Assembly (NCBI GenBank): GCA_016779325.1
Contig: JADHNU010000010.1
Location: forward strand, 1-60,832
Source: Pseudomonadales bacterium
Lineage (GTDB): Bacteria; Pseudomonadota; Gammaproteobacteria; Pseudomonadales; Azotimanducaceae
Direction: 5' to 3'
DNA: 60,832 nucleotides
A program made the translations under genes and the position numbers. Of this stretch, positions 55,679 through 60,832 are shown in pieces. The notes under the pieces were generated by a model that worked only from the letters and a program-made list of their open reading frames with translations, was not told the origin of the DNA and did not search any database. Numbering within the stretch: position 1 is the stretch's first letter; each line of letters begins with the position of its first letter.

Positions 55679-56152
55679 CTAGCCCCCGGCGTCTAAGGTG
55701 GCGAGGCCCGCCTGCTGCCCCTCCGGTGCCTTCCGCCCCGCCATGGCGGCGAGCTCCGGCGGCATATAGTTCTCGTCATGCTTCGCGAGCACTTCCGTGG
55801 CTTCAAAGGTGCCATTGGCCCGCAGACGCCCCGTGGCCACGATCCCCTGCCCTTCCCCGAAGAGGTCCGGGAGGATGCCTTCATAGACCACCGGCACGTT
55901 GTGGCCCGCCATATCCGATAGGGTAAAGCGCACCGCGAGGGAGCCCGGATCCCGCTTGACGCTCCCCTCGAGCACCATGCCGCCGGCGCGAATGCGTTGA
56001 TCCGTCGGAGCCTCGCCTCGGGCGATTTGATCCGGCGGATAAAACAGATTGATGTTCTCGTTCAGGGCGAAGAGCGCAAGGCCGACGGCAACGGCAACGC
56101 CGGCAAAAAGAAAGGCCACAAGCGTAAGACGCTGTCGACGCTTTGGATGCAT
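55679..56152 (-). CDS. ccmE: Haem chaperone CcmE
   Basis: A 157-residue periplasmic haem carrier anchored by one N-terminal helix (about 8-29). His125 in AKHDENYMP binds haem covalently, with Tyr129 as axial ligand. The basic start MHPKRRQRL is typical. It lies 69 bases after ccmD, a larger gap than elsewhere in the operon. Confidence 0.96.
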   Translation of the reverse strand: MHPKRRQRLTLVAFLFAGVAVAVGLALFALNENINLFYPPDQIARGEAPTDQRIRAGGMVLEGSVKRDPGSLAVRFTLSDMAGHNVPVVYEGILPDLFGEGQGIVATGRLRANGTFEATEVLAKHDENYMPPELAAMAGRKAPEGQQAGLATLDAGG

Positions 56153-56221
56153 GGCTAAGGCTCCCGTCTCATTCGCGCCATCATAGCGCGCCTGACTGCG
56201 CCCTGTCCGCTTCCCAAACCC

Positions 56222-56398
56222 CTAGGGGCCGCCACTTCGGCGCTGGCGCGCGGCCTGTTCCCGTACAAAACGCCGTTGGCGCCGCCCCGGCGCCAGGAGG
56301 TTGTACAGCAGCACAAGCAGGGTCAGGCCGTAGCACCCCCACACGTAGGGGCCATGGCCGCCCATCGCCAGGAACGCGCCGAAGCTATCAAAGTTCAT
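56222..56398 (-). CDS. ccmD: Haem exporter protein CcmD
   Basis: A 58-residue protein found by reading the minus strand between ccmC and ccmE. It begins MNFDSFGAFLAMGGHGPYVW, which is the usual CcmD opening, then has one membrane helix (about 20-36) and a basic tail rich in arginine. CcmD helps release haem-loaded CcmE from CcmABC. Its ATG at 56398 overlaps the ccmC stop (ATGA 56395-56398). Automatic gene finders can miss it because of its size. Confidence 0.92.
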   Translation of the reverse strand: MNFDSFGAFLAMGGHGPYVWGCYGLTLLVLLYNLLAPGRRQRRFVREQAARQRRSGGP

Positions 56399-57165
56399 GC
56401 CTTAGACCCCTCGGCGGCCACAAAGTTCTGCACCCACTGGGTCCGCCGCTCCCGCTCGAGCACCACCACCCGCGTGCTTTGGAGCACGCTCCAGATAAAC
56501 AGGGCGTAAAAACCCAGCACGGAAAGCAGCAGGGGAATCCACATGCTCGGGGGCATGGCCGGCTTCTCCGTGAGTTTGAAGGTGGAGGGCTGATGGAGCG
56601 TCAACCACCAATCCACGGAGTACTTGATGATGGGGATATTCACGAGACCCACAATCGCCAGGATGGCGCAGGCCCGCCCCGCCGCCTCCGGGCGCTGGAG
56701 CGCCTGCCGCAGGCCCATAATCCCCAGGTAGAGAAACAGCAAAATAAGCATGGAGGTGACCCGGGCATCCCAGGCCCACCAGGTCCCCCAGGTAGGCTTA
56801 CCCCACACGGCGCCGGTCGCGAGGGCCAGGGCCGTGAAGGAGGCGCCAATGGGGGCCGCGGCCTCCAGGACCATATCCGCCAGCTTCATGCGCCAAACCA
56901 GCAGCACGACCCCACAGCTGCCCATGAGCATGTAGCAGGACTGGGCCAGAATCGCCGAGGGCACGTGAACGTAGATGATGCGAAAGCTATTGCCCTGCAG
57001 ATAGTCCGCCGGCGCCAGCGCCAGGCCCCAGAAGGCGCCGGCGCCCAGGAGTGCGACGCCGAGGCCCAGGAGCCAGGGAAGCCAGGGCGCCGTAGTCTCG
57101 AAAAACCAGCGCGGCGATCCCAGACGATGCCAGAGGCGAACGAGGGGGGCGGGAAATTTCACCAT
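56395..57165 (-). CDS. ccmC: Haem exporter/handling protein CcmC
   Basis: A 256-residue protein with six membrane helices that places haem on CcmE. The tryptophan-rich signature is WGTWWAWDARVTSMLILLFLYLG-like (about 128-148, core WGTWWAWDAR), with haem-binding histidines at VHVPSA (about 66) and LHQPSTF (about 190). ATG 57165 has AAGGAG upstream at a good distance, so I prefer it to the open frame start at 57210. It lies 25 bases after ccmB and overlaps ccmD by four bases. Confidence 0.95.
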   Translation of the reverse strand: MVKFPAPLVRLWHRLGSPRWFFETTAPWLPWLLGLGVALLGAGAFWGLALAPADYLQGNSFRIIYVHVPSAILAQSCYMLMGSCGVVLLVWRMKLADMVLEAAAPIGASFTALALATGAVWGKPTWGTWWAWDARVTSMLILLFLYLGIMGLRQALQRPEAAGRACAILAIVGLVNIPIIKYSVDWWLTLHQPSTFKLTEKPAMPPSMWIPLLLSVLGFYALFIWSVLQSTRVVVLERERRTQWVQNFVAAEGSKA

Positions 57166-57190
57166 GCTCTCCTTTTTGTCGGCGCCAAGC

Positions 57191-57874
57191 CTAGCCCGTT
57201 TCCACGGCAATGCTAAGGGCCCCGGCGATGGCGAAGGGCGTTGTCACCAAGGCCAGGGCTGCGCCGGCGCCCAGCCACGCCAGTACGGCCCCCGTCGGCA
57301 GGCCCGCCACGGCAAGCTCGGCCACGCTCACGCCCAGAATCAACACGGGGATAAATAGGGGTAACACCAGCAGGGCCAGCAGCACGCCCCCGGCCCGAAG
57401 GCTCACGGTGAGGGCAGCGCCCACGCCCCCGAGCAGCACGAGGATCGGCGTTCCCAGGGCCAGGGCCAGGGTGACGGGCCAGCGCGCCGCCTCGGGCAGG
57501 GCCAGCATGGCCCCGAGGAGCGGCGCCAGCAGGGTGAGGGGCAGTCCCGTGCCCAGCCAATGGACCGTTAGGCGCGCCAGCACCGCGAACACCAGCGGGT
57601 CGCCATGCAGCACCAACTGCTCAAGGGTGCCCTCGTCCCGATCCCGGCGAAAAAGGCCTTCCAGGCTGAGCAGGGTGGCCAGGAGCGCCGCAATCCACAG
57701 CACCCCCGCGGCCAGGGGGGCCAGAACCGCGGTCTCCGGGCTCACCCCCAGGGGGAACAGGGTGATCACAAGCAGAAAGAAGGCCAGGGGATTGGCCAGC
57801 TCGCCGGGCTGGCGCAGGGCGAGGGCCGCATCGCGACGAAACTGTCCCCAGAACAGCCCCGGTGCCTTAGCCAT
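57191..57874 (-). CDS. ccmB: Cytochrome c maturation ABC permease CcmB
   Basis: A 227-residue membrane protein with about six helices, the permease of the CcmAB transporter that powers release of haem-loaded CcmE. The opening FWGQFRRDAALALRQPGEL and FRRDRDEGTLEQLVL (about 71-85) are family marks. ATG 57874 overlaps the end of ccmA by eight bases. Confidence 0.95.
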   Translation of the reverse strand: MAKAPGLFWGQFRRDAALALRQPGELANPLAFFLLVITLFPLGVSPETAVLAPLAAGVLWIAALLATLLSLEGLFRRDRDEGTLEQLVLHGDPLVFAVLARLTVHWLGTGLPLTLLAPLLGAMLALPEAARWPVTLALALGTPILVLLGGVGAALTVSLRAGGVLLALLVLPLFIPVLILGVSVAELAVAGLPTGAVLAWLGAGAALALVTTPFAIAGALSIAVETG

Positions 57875-58505
57875 GGGCCGACGCCACCACCGGGGCGGCC
57901 GGGTCCGGGGCCCCAAGCCAGAGCGTATGCAGCCCCGGCGCCGGCGCGAGCGGTTGGTGGGTGGTGAACACCACGGCCCCCCCGCGCGCCTGCTGCTTGG
58001 CCATCAGGCCCGACACGAGGGCAATGCCCTCGTCGTCGAGGGCCGTAAAGGGCTCATCGAGCAGCCACAGGGCAGCCCGGTCGCCTAAAAGGGGAAGACG
58101 CGCCAGGCTCACGCGGCGCTGCTGCCCCGCGGACAGGGCCTGACAGGGCACGTCTTCAAAGCCCGCCAACCCCACCTCAGCCAGAGCGTTAGAGATGGCG
58201 GCCAGGGGCGTACCTTGCGCCGTCAGGGAAAGGTAATGGGCCAGGTTCTGCGCCGCCGTCAGCACGCCACTTAAGGCGGGGCGATGGCCAAGGTAGGCCA
58301 GCGCCTCCCGAGGGCAAGCCACCCGCCCCTCGTAATCGCGATGGAGCCCCGCGAGAATGCGCAGCAGCGTGGTTTTCCCCGCCCCGTTGGGGCCCCGCAG
58401 CTGCACCGCCGTCCCCGGCGCAACGGTAAAGCTCAGGGCAGAGAAGAGCACCCGCTCATCGCGCTCGCAATACAGCGCCTCGACCGTCACCAGGGGGTTC
58501 GCCAC
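57867..58505 (-). CDS. ccmA: Cytochrome c maturation ATPase CcmA
   Basis: The 212-residue ATP-binding subunit of CcmAB. Walker A is GPNGAGKTT (38-46), the ABC signature is LSAGQQRRVSLARL, and Walker B is LWLLDEPFTALDD. The start is GTG 58505, with GGAGAGGAGA upstream. It is the first gene of the ccmABCDEFGHI operon. On the minus strand TATACT (58530-58535) is a possible -10 about 25 bases before the GTG, without a clear -35. Confidence 0.95.
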   Translation of the reverse strand: MANPLVTVEALYCERDERVLFSALSFTVAPGTAVQLRGPNGAGKTTLLRILAGLHRDYEGRVACPREALAYLGHRPALSGVLTAAQNLAHYLSLTAQGTPLAAISNALAEVGLAGFEDVPCQALSAGQQRRVSLARLPLLGDRAALWLLDEPFTALDDEGIALVSGLMAKQQARGGAVVFTTHQPLAPAPGLHTLWLGAPDPAAPVVASAHG

Positions 58506-58561
58506 ACGCTCTCCTCTCCGCTCGCCGCGAGTATAGCCAGGGCCAGCCCCCTTGGGGACCG

Positions 58562-59308
58562 TTAGGGCAGGGTCATAAGCTCGGGGCCGTCAGCGCGGAT
58601 GACCAGGGTGTGCTCAAACTGCGCCGAGCGGTTGCCCTCCCCTGAGAGGAGCGTCCAGCCGTCCGCCGCCGTGGTGCACCCTTCCGAGCCCAGGGAGAGA
58701 AAGGGTTCGATGGTGATGACGAGGCCTTCCGCTAAGCGCCGGCGATCGCTGGGATCGTAGAAATTGGCGATAAAACGCGGTGCCTCGTGGAGCCGTCGCC
58801 CCACCCCGTGGCTGCCGAGATCGCGCAGGGTGGTAAAGCCCGCAGCCTTCGCGGTGGTTTCGATGGCGCGGCCAATTTCGTTTAGGGGGGCGTCGGCCCG
58901 GGCCACGGCGAGGGCCGCCCGGAGGGCCTCCTCGGTGGCAGCCAATAGGCGCTCATGAAGCGGATTCGCCGGCGGCACGATAAAGGTCGCCCCCGTATCG
59001 CCGTAGTAGCCGTCGAGTTCCGCGGACACGTCGATGTTGACGATATCCCCCGGCGCGAGGCAGCGCGGCCCGGGAATGCCGTGGGCCGCTTCCTCATTGA
59101 TGCTGATGCAGGTGGTGCCGGGAAAGCGGTAGTCTCGCTGCGGCGCGGAGCAGGCCCCAAAGCCCGCCAGCAGGCGCGCACCGAGGGCATCGAGCTCGGC
59201 CGTAGACAGGCCCGGCTCAAGGGCTTCGCCCATGGCCACGAGGGTTTGGGCCACGGCCTGGCCTGCAGCCCGGAGCCCGGCGAGATCGGTGTGTTGGCGA
59301 ATGCGCAT
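58562..59308 (-). CDS. map: Type I methionine aminopeptidase
   Basis: Removes the initiator methionine from new proteins. The 248-residue protein has all metal ligands: Asp93, Asp104, His167, Glu201 and Glu232, plus His76 and His174 near the active site. I start it at ATG 59308; the longer open frame overlaps the rhomboid gene. There is no Shine-Dalgarno. TACACT lies six bases before the ATG, with CTGACC 17 bases further upstream, so the message may be leaderless. It may be a second MAP, since rpsB-linked map genes are usual; nothing in the window shows that. Confidence 0.93.
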   Translation of the reverse strand: MRIRQHTDLAGLRAAGQAVAQTLVAMGEALEPGLSTAELDALGARLLAGFGACSAPQRDYRFPGTTCISINEEAAHGIPGPRCLAPGDIVNIDVSAELDGYYGDTGATFIVPPANPLHERLLAATEEALRAALAVARADAPLNEIGRAIETTAKAAGFTTLRDLGSHGVGRRLHEAPRFIANFYDPSDRRRLAEGLVITIEPFLSLGSEGCTTAADGWTLLSGEGNRSAQFEHTLVIRADGPELMTLP

Positions 59309-59343
59309 GGCGGAAGTGTACGCAGCTCCCGGGCTCGGGTCAG
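59309..59343 (-). promoter_or_regulatory. map promoter, probably giving a leaderless mRNA
   Basis: On the minus strand CTGACC (59338-59343, -35, four of six) and TACACT (59315-59320, -10) are 17 bases apart. Six bases (TCCGCC) then lead to the ATG. The -35 overlaps the rhomboid stop codon. Confidence 0.5.
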
Positions 59344-60074
59344 CGTCTTTTGCCCCGGCGGGGCCGCTGCGCCGGCGTTCGACGCAATTCCCCGAGGGCC
59401 CAGACCAACCCGGCGAGGAACCCGCCGATGTGGGCCCAGAACGCCACCCCGCCGCCGCTTCGCCCAAGCGCCGGCAGCCCCGCCAGCACCTGGAGCGCGA
59501 ACCAGTAGGCCAGCACCACAAAGGCCGGCACGGCCAAGCGCGTCACGAAGAAGCCTAGAAACACGAGCAAATCCACCCGCGCCTTGGGATAGAAGACGGC
59601 GTAAGCCCCCATAACCCCGCCAATGGCCCCGGAGGCGCCGACCATGGGCACGGTGCTCGCCGGCGCCGACAAAATTTGCGCCGAGGCGGCCGCCACCCCC
59701 GCCAGGAGGTAGAAAAAGAGGAACCGGAGGGGCCCGAGCCGATCCTCGACGTTATCGCCAAAAATAAACAGGAACCACAGATTGCCAAGCAGATGGAGCC
59801 AGCCCCCGTGCATAAACATGCTGGTGAAGACGCTCGCGGGATTGCGCTCGCCAAGGCGGCAGCTGGCGTTGTCCCCAAGGGGCACGAGCGTTCCCGGTTC
59901 CGCGAGGCCCAGTAGCGCCCCAGGCATGAGGGCATGTTCACAAAAGGACGTGAGCAAGGGCTCGGGGAAACCCAGGCCCTGCCAGCGAAACCATACCCAA
60001 AGATTGAGCCCCATGAGCCCGTAGGTCACCCAGGGGGTGCGCGCCGTGGGGTTGTGATCACGAAGGGGAAACAT
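59340..60074 (-). CDS. Rhomboid family intramembrane serine protease
   Basis: A 244-residue, six- or seven-helix membrane protease that cuts other membrane proteins within their helices. The catalytic serine is Ser148 in GASGAIGG and the histidine is His215 in AHIGGFLAG; MHGGWLHLLGNLWFLFIFGDNVED (about 88-111 overall, core HLLGNLWFL) is the conserved loop and second helix. Between the first and second helices is an extended loop with two cysteines (about 45 and 72). ATG 60074 overlaps the transferase gene by 17 bases. The substrate is unknown. Confidence 0.9.
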   Translation of the reverse strand: MFPLRDHNPTARTPWVTYGLMGLNLWVWFRWQGLGFPEPLLTSFCEHALMPGALLGLAEPGTLVPLGDNASCRLGERNPASVFTSMFMHGGWLHLLGNLWFLFIFGDNVEDRLGPLRFLFFYLLAGVAAASAQILSAPASTVPMVGASGAIGGVMGAYAVFYPKARVDLLVFLGFFVTRLAVPAFVVLAYWFALQVLAGLPALGRSGGGVAFWAHIGGFLAGLVWALGELRRTPAQRPRRGKRR

Positions 60075-60714
60075 CACCCAAGCCCTTGAGGGCGGCGCTG
60101 AGCTGAGGGTGGGTGCGAAGCCGGGGCAAATCCTCCGGGCCATCAATGTCAAAGAGTTCGGGCAAGCGGACCCAGGCGCGGCCGAGCGTTTCCAGGCGGC
60201 GCACGGTTTCGGCGAAGACCGTCTCCGTGCTCCAGGGCATGGCGCGAAAAAGCGCATCGTCACAGGTGGCCGCCGCGATGACCCCGTAGCCCCCATCTTC
60301 CGCTGGCGCCAGCGCATAGGCTGCCCCCTTGGCCAACGCCTCAGCGGCGCCCAGCAGGTGCGTTGGGCGCAGCCCCGCCAAGTCCGTTCCAAGGAGGATC
60401 GGCCGAGCCCCCTCCCCCTGCGCCCGCTTGAGGGCCCGGGCCATGCGCGCCCCCAGGTCCCCGGTTCCCTGGGGCACGAGCTCGGCGCCGACGCGTTCGG
60501 CTACCTGGCAAAGGGCCTTTCCCGGGACCTCGTCGGCGAAACACAGCTCGAGCGGCCCCAAAGCCGTGGCCGCCGCGATATCCACCACGAAATCGAGCAG
60601 GTGGGCGTAAAGCGCGAGTGCGCCCTCGGCGCCAAGGGCGGGAACCAGGCGGGTTTTGACCGCGCCGGCCACCAGCGGGCGGGCAAAGAGCTGGAGCCGG
60701 AAGGAGGCGCTCAC
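60058..60714 (-). CDS. TIGR04282-type transferase (DUF2064, nucleotidyl/glycosyltransferase-like)
   Basis: A 218-residue protein of the DUF2064/TIGR04282 family, a Rossmann-like fold related to MobA/GlmU nucleotidyltransferases. The opening LQLFARPLVAGAVKTRL (with the KTRL motif), ILLGTDLAGLRPTHL and APAEDGGYGVI are family segments. In some bacteria its homologues sit in arsenosugar clusters; no such neighbour is seen here. I place the start at GTG 60714, whose GTGA overlaps the stop of the upstream gene; the open frame continues past it in that gene's territory. Function is not established. Confidence 0.82.
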   Translation of the reverse strand: MSASFRLQLFARPLVAGAVKTRLVPALGAEGALALYAHLLDFVVDIAAATALGPLELCFADEVPGKALCQVAERVGAELVPQGTGDLGARMARALKRAQGEGARPILLGTDLAGLRPTHLLGAAEALAKGAAYALAPAEDGGYGVIAAATCDDALFRAMPWSTETVFAETVRRLETLGRAWVRLPELFDIDGPEDLPRLRTHPQLSAALKGLGDVSPS

Positions 60715-60832
60715 GCCGGGTCGCTTTCCCGATAGCGCCGAGCCAGTACCGCGGGATCGGCGCCCCGCGCATAGGCCCAGCGCAAGCGCCACATGAGCCA
60801 CACCGTGTGCAGCACCCCGTGGCTCAGCCAAC
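60711..60832 (-). CDS. C-terminal fragment of an unidentified gene (window edge)
   Basis: The last 39 codons of a minus-strand gene that begins beyond the right edge. The tail reads HGVLHTVWLMWRLRWAYARG and then ends RRYRESDPA before TGA. It overlaps the next start by GTGA, so it belongs to the transferase/rhomboid operon. The aromatic, basic tail recalls the end of a membrane or membrane-associated protein, but I cannot name it. Confidence 0.55.
   Translation of the reverse strand, partial: WLSHGVLHTVWLMWRLRWAYARGADPAVLARRYRESDPA

Overview
The window is a compact, high-GC (roughly two thirds G+C by eye) stretch of ordinary bacterial chromosome. It carries no rRNA, tRNA, CRISPR array, insertion sequence or phage gene that I can recognise. 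The genes point to a gammaproteobacterium: zipA lies between smc and ligA, the class Ia ribonucleotide reductase has two ATP-cones as in Pseudomonas, and the cytochrome c maturation locus is a complete ccmABCDEFGHI set. Abundant acyl-CoA and hydrolase genes would suit a marine oligotroph of the Halieaceae/Cellvibrionales type, but that placement is inference.

Layout from left to right: an orphan hydantoinase-B-like gene; argD-argF; a membrane diguanylate cyclase and glpK on the opposite strand; a 518-base control region ahead of nrdA-nrdB; an exported prolyl oligopeptidase. At 13.1-18.4 kb a six-gene minus-strand operon (two small unknown proteins, an N-acyl-D-amino-acid deacylase-like amidohydrolase, an epoxide-hydrolase-like enzyme, an FAD oxidoreductase and a crotonase) looks catabolic, with unknown substrate. 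At 18.7-26.9 kb lie fatty-acid oxidation genes (a FadB-like fusion, a pair of acyl-CoA dehydrogenases, a crotonase), two alpha/beta hydrolases and a sulfotransferase. At 26.9-37.6 kb are a double CDGSH protein, a long DUF349 protein, a CPXCG protein, a PepSY/PhoP/PhoQ-like operon, a glycerate kinase and an insulinase-like lipoprotein. At 37.6-44.3 kb are dinG, a sorbosone-dehydrogenase-like protein, an old yellow enzyme, an amidase and a small transglycosylase. The rest is ligA-zipA-smc, the ccm operon, map, a rhomboid protease and a TIGR04282-type transferase, all on the minus strand.

The genome is tightly packed. All six convergent gene junctions overlap by exactly four bases, five through a palindromic CTAG in which both strands read TAG. 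Many co-directional genes overlap through ATGA or GTGA. The most informative non-coding DNA is the nrdAB control region, where a LexA-like box, DnaA boxes and a pair of NrdR-like boxes occur together. Other points of interest are a CcmI with a duplicated C-terminal domain, an NrdB whose two ends carry the same LSWD motif, two probable leaderless mRNAs (dinG, map), two crotonases that lack the classical hydratase glutamates, and a small gene (ccmD) that is easily missed.
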